In this document: piece by piece, positions 4,377-12,847 of the stretch
Layout: each line of letters opens with the position of its first letter
Numbering within the stretch: position 1 is the stretch's first letter
Source: Pseudomonadota bacterium
GTDB taxonomy: Bacteria > Desulfobacterota > Anaeroferrophillalia > Anaeroferrophillales > Tharpellaceae
NCBI GenBank assembly: GCA_015486505.1
Contig: WFRP01000306.1
Coordinates: 1-13,260, forward strand
Reading direction: 5' to 3'
DNA length: 13,260 nucleotides
Made by a program: the position numbers and the translations under genes
Notes under the pieces: generated by a model
Database searches by the model: none
What the model was told of the DNA's origin: nothing
The model's input: the letters and a program-made list of their open reading frames with translations, nothing else

Positions 4377-6098
4377 ATGAAAGTCATTATCGTTGGTGGA
4401 GTAGCCGGAGGCGGGTCTTGCGCGGCGCGCTTGCGCCGTTTAGATGATAAAGCTGAAATTATAATGGTGGAGCGTGGGCCCTATGTTTCCTACGCGAACT
4501 GCGGTTTGCCTTATCATGTTGGTGGAGTGATAGAAAATGAAGCCGACCTGCATGTATTCAATGAGAAACTGTTTAAAGCCATTTTTGCCATAGATGTGCG
4601 CACCAACTGCGAGGCAATCGCTGTTTCTCCGCAGGAGAAGACCATAACCCTGCGTGATCTAAGAAGCGGCAAGGAAACCACCGAAACCTATGACAAACTG
4701 GTCCTGTCGCCGGGCGCGGTATCCGTGCGCCCGCCCCTGCCGGGAATAGATCTTCCGGGGATATTTCCCATGCGGACCATCCCCGACGCCCGGAATATCA
4801 GGGGCTGGATCGAAAGAGGCAGCCTGTATCTCGCCGGCATCAGCCTCTATAAAGGAATCGAGGCGGTGAAACCCAAACCCCGGGCCGTGGTCGTGGGCGG
4901 TGGCTTTATCGGGCTGGAAACCGCGGAGAATCTGGTTCATCGCGGCTTTGAAGTTACCATCGTTGAAAAACTCGACCAGATTCTTCCCCAGCTTGATCAG
5001 GAGCACGCCCGCATCGTCGAAGCCCATTTACGCAAAAATGGTATGAAACTGGCGCTGGCTGACGGCGTCGCCGGATTCAGGCAGATTGAAGGCGGCGGCC
5101 TTGAAGTGGACACCGAATCCGGCAAAACCTATCCGGCGGATCTTGTGATCCTGGCCATCGGCGTACGCCCTGATTCCGCTTTGGCAAAAGAAGCCGGGCT
5201 TGTAATCGGCGAACGCGGCGGCATCCGCGTTGATGAGCAAATGCGGACCAGCGATCCGGATATTTTCGCTGTCGGCGACGCGATAGAAGTTAAAGATTTT
5301 GTCACCGGTGAATGGAGCCATATTCCGCTCGCCGGACCGGCTAACCGGCAGGGGCGGATCGCCGCCGATGTCATCAACGGACGCGACTCCCGCTACCGCG
5401 GCACCCAGGGAACGGCAATCATCGGGCTTTTCGATGCCGCTGTCGCCTGGACCGGCGTCAGCGAAAAGGCCTTAAAGCGCCTCGGTGATACGGATTACGA
5501 AAAATACTACCTTTACCCGAATTCAAACGCCGGATATTACCCCGGCGCCACCCCGATTGCCATGAAAATTCTTTTCCGCAAATCAAACGGAAAAATCCTG
5601 GGAGCGCAGGCGCTGGGGCAAAACGGCGTGGATAAACGGATAAGCACCATTGCCGCCCTGATTCAGATGGGCGCCACCGTTTACGACCTTGAAGAGAGCG
5701 AGCTCTGCTACGCGCCGCAATTCGGCAACGCCAAAGATCCGGTGAACTTTGCCGGTATGGTCGCTGCGGATATTTTACGCGGCGATATGCCGACCAGCCA
5801 TTGGGATACAGCCAAAGACGGTTTTCTGCTCGATGTACGTCTGCCGATGGAAGTTGCCGCGGAAAATGTTCCGGGAGCCGTCAATATCAATTTGTTAGGG
5901 CTGAGGAGTCATCTGGATAAACTGCCTCGCGATCAGGAGATCAATGTTTTTTGCCGTTCCGGCCAACGCTCCTACTATGCCACGCGCATTCTGCTGCAAA
6001 ATGGCTTTAAAGTCAAAAACATATCCGGGGGCATACTTTCGCGTACCCATAATTACCTGCTGGATGTTCTGAAAGAAAGAGAAGGAGAAACAAGTTGA
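4377..6098 (+). CDS. CoA-disulfide / NADH-dependent persulfide reductase with C-terminal rhodanese domain
   Basis: A 573-residue FAD-dependent pyridine nucleotide-disulfide oxidoreductase; start at the ATG behind TGGAGG, rather than an in-frame GTG at 4266 that only adds an unrelated leader. Domains: FAD site VIIVGGVAGGGS (3-14); redox-active C42 in YANCGLPY, the hallmark of the CoA-disulfide reductase group; NAD(P)H site VVVGGGFIGLE (171-181); second FAD motif DIFAVGDA (295-302); dimerisation domain with YAPQFGNAKDPVN (445-457); rhodanese domain from about 480 with the sulfur-binding C526 in FCRSGQRSY. The length and order match CoADR-Rhd/Npsr enzymes, which reduce CoA disulfide or persulfides and polysulfides with NAD(P)H. 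About 16 extra residues (146-162) precede the NAD site compared with my recollection of the family. Context suggests CoA-thiol or sulfane-sulfur maintenance for the acyl-CoA enzymes. Confidence 0.88.
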   Translation: MKVIIVGGVAGGGSCAARLRRLDDKAEIIMVERGPYVSYANCGLPYHVGGVIENEADLHVFNEKLFKAIFAIDVRTNCEAIAVSPQEKTITLRDLRSGKETTETYDKLVLSPGAVSVRPPLPGIDLPGIFPMRTIPDARNIRGWIERGSLYLAGISLYKGIEAVKPKPRAVVVGGGFIGLETAENLVHRGFEVTIVEKLDQILPQLDQEHARIVEAHLRKNGMKLALADGVAGFRQIEGGGLEVDTESGKTYPADLVILAIGVRPDSALAKEAGLVIGERGGIRVDEQMRTSDPDIFAVGDAIEVKDFVTGEWSHIPLAGPANRQGRIAADVINGRDSRYRGTQGTAIIGLFDAAVAWTGVSEKALKRLGDTDYEKYYLYPNSNAGYYPGATPIAMKILFRKSNGKILGAQALGQNGVDKRISTIAALIQMGATVYDLEESELCYAPQFGNAKDPVNFAGMVAADILRGDMPTSHWDTAKDGFLLDVRLPMEVAAENVPGAVNINLLGLRSHLDKLPRDQEINVFCRSGQRSYYATRILLQNGFKVKNISGGILSRTHNYLLDVLKEREGETS

Positions 6099-6958
6099 GT
6101 GGATTTCTGCCGATAGCTTTCAAGATTTCTATCGTCATCTTTCTCTACGGCAGTTTGATCGATATGGGCATCCGGCTGGATCTCAAAGATGCCGTCCCGG
6201 CGCTGAAAAACATCCGGTTTCTGCTCTACACTATGGTCTGGGGCTTTGTCCTGGGCCCCGCTCTGGCTTATCTGCTGGCTCATATCATCCCGATGGATAC
6301 GGCCTACGCCAATGGGATAATTCTCCAGGGGCTTACCCCATGCGCGCCGTTTGTCGCCCTGCTCGTGGACAGAGTCAAGGGCAACCTTGAACTTACCGCG
6401 GCGCTTATGCTGGTCAGTATCGCGGGCACCGTGATTATTATGCCGATTGTGCTGCCGTTCCTGGTTAAAGGTATGGCGGTTACTCCGTGGATGATCGGCC
6501 GGCCGGTGCTCTTGTCGATCGCGCTCCCCTTTGTCATCGGAATTTTGCTCCGGGCCAAAGCCGAAGCGGTTGCCCCAAAAATACAGCCGTTTATCAAGAA
6601 AATGACCGGCATTGCCGCGATCGCGATTATTGTCCTGACCCTGGTTATCTATGGTAAAGATTTCGTTGCTTCCATCGGAAGCAATACCAACCTTGCCCTG
6701 ATAATATTCCTTCTCATCCTGGCCACGGTTCCCTACCTGCTGGGATTGGGATTGCATTATGATGAAAAAATTGTTTTAAGCATCGGGATAACCTCCCGGA
6801 ATATCGGGGCCGCGATTGTGCCGTCCATTGCCATTCCCGGCATCGATCCGCGCACAACCGTAGTGGTTCTGTTATCGCTTTTGTATATGACGATTTTCGC
6901 GCTGCTCACCGGCAAATTGTTTGGCCGCCCGGCCGCCGCAGAAAATGCCGGGGGCTGA
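6095..6958 (+). CDS. bile acid:sodium symporter (BASS/SBF) family permease
   Basis: A 287-residue inner-membrane protein with about 8-10 hydrophobic segments (approximately 5-25, 41-63, 70-92, 100-122, 132-153, 170-187, 198-220, 228-248, 255-275). The start is a TTG whose bases overlap the stop of the CoADR gene (TTGA), behind GAAGGAG, so translation is probably coupled. Motifs GLTPCAPF (79-86) and SRNIGAAI (234-241) correspond to the two broken-helix regions that form the substrate and Na+ site in the BASS fold. Family members move bile acids, pantoate, pyruvate or other organic anions by Na+ symport, and ACR3 arsenite carriers belong to the same clan. Within a catabolic operon, uptake of a carboxylic acid substrate is the simplest inference. 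Confidence 0.82.
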   Translation: MSGFLPIAFKISIVIFLYGSLIDMGIRLDLKDAVPALKNIRFLLYTMVWGFVLGPALAYLLAHIIPMDTAYANGIILQGLTPCAPFVALLVDRVKGNLELTAALMLVSIAGTVIIMPIVLPFLVKGMAVTPWMIGRPVLLSIALPFVIGILLRAKAEAVAPKIQPFIKKMTGIAAIAIIVLTLVIYGKDFVASIGSNTNLALIIFLLILATVPYLLGLGLHYDEKIVLSIGITSRNIGAAIVPSIAIPGIDPRTTVVVLLSLLYMTIFALLTGKLFGRPAAAENAGG

Positions 6959-7040
6959 AAATGCTGAAAATCAAGGTATCTTAAAATTTTTCAATAACCA
7001 TTAACTATCAACCAAAAAATCATGGAACGGGAGAAAAGCA

Positions 7041-8282
7041 ATGAAATATTTTGACATCGACCTCAACTTGAACGAAGATGACATCGCCTTGCGGGATGCC
7101 GCCCGGCAGTTTGCGGAGCAGGAAATCCGCCCGGTCGCCAAATTACTGGATCAAATGACCGCGGAAGAAGGAATCGCGGAAGATTCTCCCCTGTGGCCCC
7201 TTCTCGGAAAAGCCTACGCGCTGGGTTATCATAAAATCCTGTTGCCGGAACGCTTCGGAGGCCTTGAACTTACCCCGCTCCAGGCCAATATCGTCATGGA
7301 AGAATTGGGATGGGGCAGTTTCGGCCTGGGAGTGCTGCTGGCAGTAGTCTCTTTTCCGTTTTATTTCGTCTGCCTCTCGAACAACGAAGAACTGATTGAG
7401 AAATTTGTCAAACCGTACTGCAACTGCACCGACGGCAGTATCCGGGGCTGCTGGGCGATAACGGAACCGGAACACGGCTCCGATGTTCTGGCTATCGGTG
7501 ATGAATGTTTCACCTCGCCGAGCATGAAAGGCAACGTAAAAGCCGTCCTTGATGGCGATGAATGGGTAATCAACGGACAGAAATCAGCCTGGGTTTCCGG
7601 CGGCACAATCTCAACCCATGCCCTGCTCTATGTGCAGATCGATCAAAGCAAAGGCTTTGCCGGCAACGGGACCTGCATTGTCCCGCTGGATCTTCCCGGC
7701 GTTTCCAAAGGTAAACCGCTGGAAAAAATGGGACAAAGGGATCTCAACCAGGGCGAAATTTATTTTGATGATGTGCGTATCCCCAAAGAATATATGATGG
7801 TTGAGCCGGATATGTATGTTTTGATGCTGGATTCCTGTCTGGCTTTAGCTAATCTCTGTATGGCCAGCTGGTCGACCGGGCTGTCGCGGGCAGCTTACGA
7901 AGAAGCCTTAAATTACACCAAGGAAAGAATTCAGGGCGGCCGGCCCCTGATCGAACATTACACAACCAAACAGCGGCTTTTTGAAATGTTTGCCCGGGTT
8001 GAAACCCAGAGAGCCGTAACCCGGGCGGCAATCAAACTTAATTTCAGCATTATGCCGCCGCACCCGGAATATTCATTTGTCGCGAAAACGCAATCTACCG
8101 AAATGGCTTTCAAAAACACCCATGACGCAATCCAGTTATTTGGCGGTAACGGTTTAACCAGGGAATATGCCGTTGAAAAACTTTTCCGGGACGCCAGATC
8201 GACCCTGATTGAAGACGGCAACAATGAAGCCCTGGCCCGCCACGGTGGAGACGTGCTTATGAAAACCTACCCCCGTAACTAG
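7041..8282 (+). CDS. acyl-CoA dehydrogenase (first of an adjacent pair)
   Basis: A 413-residue cytoplasmic flavoenzyme of the acyl-CoA dehydrogenase superfamily, behind GGGAG; the 82-base gap upstream is AT-rich and shows no clear promoter. The N-terminal helical domain covers about 1-135, the beta-domain with the FAD motif WAITEPEHGSD is at 138-148 and INGQKSAWVSGG at 177-188, and the C-terminal helical domain follows, with QLFGGNGLTREYAVEKLFRDAR (365-386). The usual catalytic YEGT is LIEDG here, leaving E391 as the likely base. The arm with KERIQGGRPLIEH is also characteristic of this less common subfamily. Reaction: alpha,beta-dehydrogenation of an acyl-CoA with electrons passed to ETF. 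The next gene, 25 bases on, is a second, dissimilar dehydrogenase, so a heteromeric enzyme as in steroid side-chain degradation is possible. Confidence 0.92.
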   Translation: MKYFDIDLNLNEDDIALRDAARQFAEQEIRPVAKLLDQMTAEEGIAEDSPLWPLLGKAYALGYHKILLPERFGGLELTPLQANIVMEELGWGSFGLGVLLAVVSFPFYFVCLSNNEELIEKFVKPYCNCTDGSIRGCWAITEPEHGSDVLAIGDECFTSPSMKGNVKAVLDGDEWVINGQKSAWVSGGTISTHALLYVQIDQSKGFAGNGTCIVPLDLPGVSKGKPLEKMGQRDLNQGEIYFDDVRIPKEYMMVEPDMYVLMLDSCLALANLCMASWSTGLSRAAYEEALNYTKERIQGGRPLIEHYTTKQRLFEMFARVETQRAVTRAAIKLNFSIMPPHPEYSFVAKTQSTEMAFKNTHDAIQLFGGNGLTREYAVEKLFRDARSTLIEDGNNEALARHGGDVLMKTYPRN

Positions 8283-8307
8283 AATTACTCAGACAAAGGA
8301 TAATACA

Positions 8308-9531
8308 ATGAGCAAACCAGTACAGAGAATGCAGGATACACTGTACCACGATTTAATTTTACCCGATGAGAGTATAGAAATCCGGGCCAAGGCCCGGGAA
8401 TTCAGTGATCGGGTTGTCGCTCCCAGAGCTTACGAAATCGGCACAACCGATGAGCGCCGGGAAAGTTTTGCCTGGGACGTTTTCAGGGCTTTGGCTGCGG
8501 AAGATTTTTTCAAGATTCCCTACCCTGAAAATTGCGGCGGCCTCAACCTTAAATATCCCTGCTGCGCCACAGTAGTCACGGTTGAAGAACTTGCCTATGC
8601 CTCCAACAGCATTGCCGCCGTCTATGATGTTCACTGCATCCTCGCCGGCCACGCCCTTGAATACGGCTCGGACTACATAAAGGAGAATTATTTAAAACCG
8701 ATGACAACGGCTGAGAAGATCGGCTGTTTCGCAACTACTGAGCCGCTGGCAAGTTCCGATCTGGGCCCTAACTCAGTTCAAACTAAAGCCGTAATAAGAG
8801 ACGACAAGCTGATTATAAATGGGCAAAAACGTTTTATCACCAACTCCTGTATCGCTGATTTTGTTACAGCTCTGGTAAATGTGGACGGCCGCTTGACTAT
8901 GGTGGTCATTGATCTTGAGCGCGAGGGATGTCGGGTCGGCGAACCTGACTGCAAGATGGGAAACAAAGGCCAGTTGACCAGTGATATCTATTTTACCGAC
9001 GTCGAAGTACCGATGACTAACATAATCGGCGAAATCGGCAAGGGGCTGCATGTCGCCCTCGGAACCTTAACCTACGGCCGCGTCGGTATCGCCGCGACCG
9101 GTGTCGGCATGGCCCAGGCGGCCTTTGATGAATCCATTGCCTATATGAAAGAAAGGTCCGCTTTCGGTAAGAAAATCGGCCAGTTTCAATACTGGCAATT
9201 CCGTATGGCGGAACGGGCCATCGAGATCGAGAATGCCCGGAATTTATACCTTAAAGCCGCCTTGCGGATGGATCAGGGAATCGAGTTTCCGGAACCTGAA
9301 GCGGCCGGAGCGAAATTTTACGCCACCCAACTGGCCGGGGATATGGCCCGGGATGCCGTACAGATTTTCGGTGGATATGGATTTATGCGAGAGTTGGCGC
9401 ATGATAAATCACACTATAAAGTCGAACAGATTTTCCGTGATTTCAAGATTGCGGAAATCTATGAAGGAACCAATGAAATCCAGAAAATGATTCTTTCCAG
9501 AACTATTTTCGGACGCGGAATGGAAACTTAA
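8308..9531 (+). CDS. acyl-CoA dehydrogenase (second of an adjacent pair)
   Basis: A 407-residue acyl-CoA dehydrogenase with a full set of motifs: FATTEPLASSDLG (141-153) for FAD/substrate, INGQKRFITNS (170-180), an FGKKIGQFQ segment (286-294), QIFGGYGFMRE (352-362) and the catalytic glutamate E386 in IYEGTNEIQ. Start chosen by AAAGGA 8 bases upstream of the ATG. Its active-site loop is standard, unlike that of its neighbour. The spacing of 25 bases points to translational linkage with the upstream dehydrogenase. Substrate chain length cannot be read from the sequence. A butyryl/branched-chain type or one partner of a two-subunit enzyme both fit. Confidence 0.94.
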   Translation: MSKPVQRMQDTLYHDLILPDESIEIRAKAREFSDRVVAPRAYEIGTTDERRESFAWDVFRALAAEDFFKIPYPENCGGLNLKYPCCATVVTVEELAYASNSIAAVYDVHCILAGHALEYGSDYIKENYLKPMTTAEKIGCFATTEPLASSDLGPNSVQTKAVIRDDKLIINGQKRFITNSCIADFVTALVNVDGRLTMVVIDLEREGCRVGEPDCKMGNKGQLTSDIYFTDVEVPMTNIIGEIGKGLHVALGTLTYGRVGIAATGVGMAQAAFDESIAYMKERSAFGKKIGQFQYWQFRMAERAIEIENARNLYLKAALRMDQGIEFPEPEAAGAKFYATQLAGDMARDAVQIFGGYGFMRELAHDKSHYKVEQIFRDFKIAEIYEGTNEIQKMILSRTIFGRGMET

Positions 9532-9589
9532 AACTCTCGGCTTCACCTGGACTTTAACTAGCCATTGAAAAAGGAGCGTTAAAACTATT

Positions 9590-10846
9590 ATGGAAGACGT
9601 ATATGTCATCGGGGTCGGTATGACCCGTTTTGGTAAATTCCTTGATCTCGGAATTAAGGATCTGGTAGCGGAATCGGTTAAATTATGTCTGGCTGATGCC
9701 GGCATTGCGATCGCCGACATCCAGTCGGCCTGCTTTTCCAACTCAATGTGGGGATATTTTTCCAACCAGGAATGTATCCGGGGCGAGGTGGCTCTGCAAC
9801 CGCTCGGCATTGGCGGCATCCCCATTACTAATGTCGAAAACGCCTGCGCCAGTGGAGCCACAGCATTTCATCATGCCTGGTATGGTATTGCCGGAGGAAT
9901 GTATGACTGCACGCTGGCTGTCGGTGCCGACAAACTCTACTCTGAAGACCGGCTGAAATCGTTTGGAGCATTTATGACCGGCCTTGACGTTGAAAATGTG
10001 GATGCCCATTTTGCCGCCTGGAGAGAGACTTACAAAGATCTGGATCTTGAGATCCCCGAAGGTGCCTTAAATCCGGATGGAGCCGGAGAAAACCGCAGTG
10101 CTTTCATGGATGTTTATGCCGGGATGACCCGTTTCCATATGGCTACCTACGGCACAACTCAGGAACAGTTGGCGATCATCGCTTCCAAGAACCATTTTCA
10201 CAGTTCCATGAATCCCAACGCCCAATTTCAGAAAAAGATGAGTGTCGCTGAGGTTCTGGCCGGACGTCCGGTTATCTGGCCGTTGACCGTGCCTATGTGC
10301 GCTCCGGTCGGTGACGGCAGCGCCGCGACCATTCTCTGTTCCGGCTCTTTCCTGAAACGCCTTACCGGAGCCCGGCCGGTAAGAGTTCGGGCTTCAATCC
10401 TCGGTTCCGGGACAAAACGTCTGATCCATGAAGATCGCAAGGATATCTCCTGCGTCGCGGCCAGGAAAGCCTATGAAATGGCCGGGGTCGGCCCGGAGGA
10501 CATCAATTTGGCTGAGGTCCATGATGCCACCGCCTATGGCGAACTGCATCAGACTGAAGCCTTGGGTCTCTGCCCCTTCGGCGAAGGGGGAAAGTTTGCC
10601 GAATCCGGCGCCACAACCCTGGGCGGCCGCCTACCGGTCAATCCCTCGGGCGGCCTTGAATCCCGGGGCCATCCGATCGGTGCTTCAGGCCTGAGCCAGA
10701 TTCATGAACTTGTGACTCAGTTACGCCATGAAGCCGGCCCCCGGCAGGTGGAAAACTGCCGCCTGGGCATAACCGAGAACGGCGGCGGTAATCTCGGTTT
10801 CGAAGAAGCGGCCATCGGCATCAACATCCTGGAACGAATTGCTTAG
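9590..10846 (+). CDS. SCP-x/lipid-transfer-type thiolase
   Basis: A 418-residue thiolase-superfamily enzyme. The nucleophilic cysteine is C86 in VENACASGA. The SCP-x group is recognised by H311 in EVHDATAYGE and by H361 in NPSGGLESRGHPIGASG (351-367). The second cysteine of classical thiolases (CxG) is absent: the C-terminal loop reads ENGGGNLG (396-403). It lacks a fused sterol-carrier domain, so it is the bacterial stand-alone form; an SCP2 protein is encoded separately on the other strand at 12253-12654. Expected reaction: CoA-dependent cleavage (or retro-aldol-type cleavage) of a 3-oxoacyl-CoA. Related enzymes often need a DUF35 partner, and none is seen here. AAGGAG lies 13 bases from the ATG, a longish spacing. 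It is the last gene before the terminator. Confidence 0.9.
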   Translation: MEDVYVIGVGMTRFGKFLDLGIKDLVAESVKLCLADAGIAIADIQSACFSNSMWGYFSNQECIRGEVALQPLGIGGIPITNVENACASGATAFHHAWYGIAGGMYDCTLAVGADKLYSEDRLKSFGAFMTGLDVENVDAHFAAWRETYKDLDLEIPEGALNPDGAGENRSAFMDVYAGMTRFHMATYGTTQEQLAIIASKNHFHSSMNPNAQFQKKMSVAEVLAGRPVIWPLTVPMCAPVGDGSAATILCSGSFLKRLTGARPVRVRASILGSGTKRLIHEDRKDISCVAARKAYEMAGVGPEDINLAEVHDATAYGELHQTEALGLCPFGEGGKFAESGATTLGGRLPVNPSGGLESRGHPIGASGLSQIHELVTQLRHEAGPRQVENCRLGITENGGGNLGFEEAAIGINILERIA

Positions 10847-10880
10847 CGCATCCAACTCAGATCACCAAAAACAACAAGTA

Positions 10881-10920
10881 AAAAAAGGTCGGCAACTTAA
10901 TCAAGCTGCCGACCTTTTTT
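10881..10920. terminator. bidirectional rho-independent terminator
   Basis: Arms GGTCGGCA (10887-10894) and TGCCGACC (10907-10914) are perfect, with an inner CTT/AAG extension around AATC. The stem is flanked by six A on the left and six T on the right, so it can end transcripts from both strands. It lies between the thiolase stop (10846) and the end of the convergent acyl-CoA dehydrogenase gene (10987). Confidence 0.93.
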
Positions 10921-10986
10921 ATGCTGGAAAGTCGCTTGTCAGTCTCATTTTTCAGCGCTCGCTTCCCGTCCGCATTGCGGGAAAAA

Positions 10987-12132
10987 CTACTGCGACATCA
11001 GCGTTTTTCCGATAGTCATAATCTCAGCTTCCTTGGTCCCTTCGTAAAGCTCAAGAATTTTAGCGTCACGATAAAATTTCTGGACCTTATATTCTTCAAT
11101 ATAACCATAACCACCGTGAATTTCCAGGGCCGCGTTGGCACAAAAGACTGCGGTCTGCCCACAGAAATATTTAGCCATTGCCGCCAGATTAAAATCCGGA
11201 GTGCCCTGATCATAAAGCCAGGCGGCCTTATAGACCAGATTCCGGGCGGCCTCAATCCGAATCGCCATTTCCGTAAGCTTTGCCTGCGTTAACTGAAAAT
11301 TTCCCAGAGGGGCCCCGAAAGCGGATCGCTCCTTGGCATAACGAACGGCTTCATCCAGACATCCCTGACCCAGGCCGACACCCTGGGCTGAAACCATAAT
11401 TCTGGTTGTATCAAAAAAGTGCATCACCTGAGCAAAACCCCGCCCCTCTTCTCCCAGGCGATTTTTTTGCGGCACCCGGACATCTTCAAATGACAATTCC
11501 GCCGTATCACTGGCGCGGATACCAAGTTTGCCTTTGATTTTGGTTTTAGTAATTCCGGGGGTGTCCGCCGGTACGATTATCAGGCTGAAACGGTCATGAC
11601 GACGTTTGGCCTCGGGATTGGTAATCGCCAGAACTACCATTATATCGCAAACCGTCCCGTTCGTAATAAACATCTTCTGCCCGTTTATAATGTAATCATC
11701 ACCGTCCTTAACCGCCCGGGTGGCAACCCCGGAAACGTCGGTGCCCGCGTTAGGCTCGGTATAAGCTCCGGCGGAGACATATTCACCACTGGCAATTTTC
11801 GGCAGATACTCCTTCTTTTGCTCCTCACTCCCGCTATGTAAAATAGCCTCGCCGCCAAATGAGGCGACCACGATATTGACCCCGATCCCCATATCTATCC
11901 GGGAAATCTGTTCCGTAATGAGCGCGTTACCCAGCACCCCGAATCCGACACCGCCATACTCTTCGGGAATCCAGCTGCCAACCAGCCCCAATTCCGCCGC
12001 TTTCTTGTGAATTTCCGGAGTATATTTCTCTTCCAGATCAGCTTCGCTGGAATGAGGCGCGATCTCCAGTCTGGCAAATTTATATGCCATATTCTGCAAC
12101 ATTTTCATCTCTTCGGATAAATTAAAGTCCAT
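10987..12132 (-). CDS. short-chain acyl-CoA dehydrogenase, convergent unit
   Basis: A 381-residue acyl-CoA dehydrogenase with the family's typical length. Start ATG at 12132 follows AAGGAG at 6 bases. Motifs: AYTEPNAGTDVSG (123-135) for FAD, INGQKMFITNG (149-159), KERSAFGAPLGNFQ (267-280), EIHGGYGYIEEY (337-348) and catalytic E364 in LYEGTKEAE. It resembles the butyryl-, glutaryl- and cyclic acyl-CoA dehydrogenase types of anaerobic degraders. It is second in a minus-strand unit after the SCP2-domain gene (120-base gap without an obvious promoter) and ends at the shared terminator. It is clearly distinct from the two dehydrogenases of the plus-strand operon, and may act on another step of the same pathway. 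Confidence 0.94.
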   Translation of the reverse strand: MDFNLSEEMKMLQNMAYKFARLEIAPHSSEADLEEKYTPEIHKKAAELGLVGSWIPEEYGGVGFGVLGNALITEQISRIDMGIGVNIVVASFGGEAILHSGSEEQKKEYLPKIASGEYVSAGAYTEPNAGTDVSGVATRAVKDGDDYIINGQKMFITNGTVCDIMVVLAITNPEAKRRHDRFSLIIVPADTPGITKTKIKGKLGIRASDTAELSFEDVRVPQKNRLGEEGRGFAQVMHFFDTTRIMVSAQGVGLGQGCLDEAVRYAKERSAFGAPLGNFQLTQAKLTEMAIRIEAARNLVYKAAWLYDQGTPDFNLAAMAKYFCGQTAVFCANAALEIHGGYGYIEEYKVQKFYRDAKILELYEGTKEAEIMTIGKTLMSQ

Positions 12133-12252
12133 TTCAATCTCCTTGCAATGTTTATAAGTTACTATTCATTTCCCCACCGCATCGACATCCCCATATCGCC
12201 GCCGTCACATAAACGCGCCGGAGCGGGATTTGGGGTCACAGCGTTTCACCTT

Positions 12253-12654
12253 TTATACATCTAACGGTAAATTGTACTTTTCACAATATTCAGGATAAAG
12301 TTTCTGACCCGACTTAAACAGGGGAAGAATCTGCAAAACCTTGTTAACCGAGCCTTTAGCTTTAATTTTGTGAGTGGCCAGAGCCACGGGAACATCCACC
12401 TTGTCAAGCCAGTATTTGTGGGCCATATCGCCGGTCATAATCATAATTACCGCTGGTTTCTTGCTAGCGGCCGCGGCACCGAACAACGGCCCGTTTTCAT
12501 CGACAAACATCACCAGATCCAAATCGTCAATTTCAAAAAGAACACTGATCTCACACTGTCTAAGCTGTTCTCCCAAACCAAAATCATTAACCAGTTTATG
12601 CCAAAACTCGCTAAACAGTTTCGCCGCCAACTTCCTGTCCTTAAAAACCGCCAT
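12253..12654 (-). CDS. SCP2 sterol-binding-domain protein
   Basis: A 133-residue soluble protein with the SCP2 (sterol carrier) fold over almost its whole length. The beta-sheet segment contains VLFEIDDLDLVMFVDENG (38-55), the central MTGDMAHKYWL (73-83) and the helical signature THKIKAKGSVNKVLQILPLF (94-113). The open frame extends upstream into repeat copy E, but those residues are non-family sequence. The ATG at 12654 has GGAG 6 bases before it, while the in-frame ATG at 12666 has no ribosome binding site; I therefore prefer 12654. Stand-alone SCP2 proteins bind lipids or fatty acyl-CoA and help present them to enzymes. Its likely partners are the downstream dehydrogenase and the SCP-x-type thiolase on the other strand. 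Repeat copies E and D lie directly upstream in the same orientation, and no clear promoter was seen between. Confidence 0.85.
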   Translation of the reverse strand: MAVFKDRKLAAKLFSEFWHKLVNDFGLGEQLRQCEISVLFEIDDLDLVMFVDENGPLFGAAAASKKPAVIMIMTGDMAHKYWLDKVDVPVALATHKIKAKGSVNKVLQILPLFKSGQKLYPEYCEKYNLPLDV

Positions 12655-12714
12655 AAACTTCTCCATTACGATTTTGTCTAATATCCGTAAACCGTAGTGA
12701 TGAGTATTTTTTAG

Positions 12715-12847
12715 TGCCTTACAGGTTATTTTCTTGTTTTTTTCGACAGCTTTTTTCAACTGTAAAAACAAGAAAATGTTCTGATAAGAGCACTTATTTG
12801 CGGGCCGCAAGGCCCTGTTTGGGTTGCGGGAGTTGTTCCCGCATTAG
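12715..12847 (-). repeat. structured repeat, copy E (type II)
   Basis: Read on the minus strand, this 133-bp unit has all five stems intact: GCGGGA/TCCCGC, GGGCC/GGCCC around TTGC, ATAAG/CTTAT around TGCT (the loop has changed, the stem is kept), the long TTTTCTTGTTTTT / AAAAACAAGAAAA hairpin with inner ACAG/CTGT, and a partly kept ACCT..AGG end. It matches copy B at all but about six positions. It ends about 60 bases before the SCP2 gene start. Confidence 0.88.

Noticed and set aside
9549..9562. GG-N10-GC spacing resembling a sigma-54 promoter before the thiolase gene
   Set aside because: Only the GG and GC dinucleotides fit; the -12 element reads CTAGC instead of TTGC, and the -24 element lacks GGCAC.
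10963..10983. TTCCCG/CGGGAA inverted repeat just after the convergent dehydrogenase gene, as a second terminator
   Set aside because: The T-run is on the wrong side for the minus-strand transcript, and a far better bidirectional terminator lies at 10881-10920.
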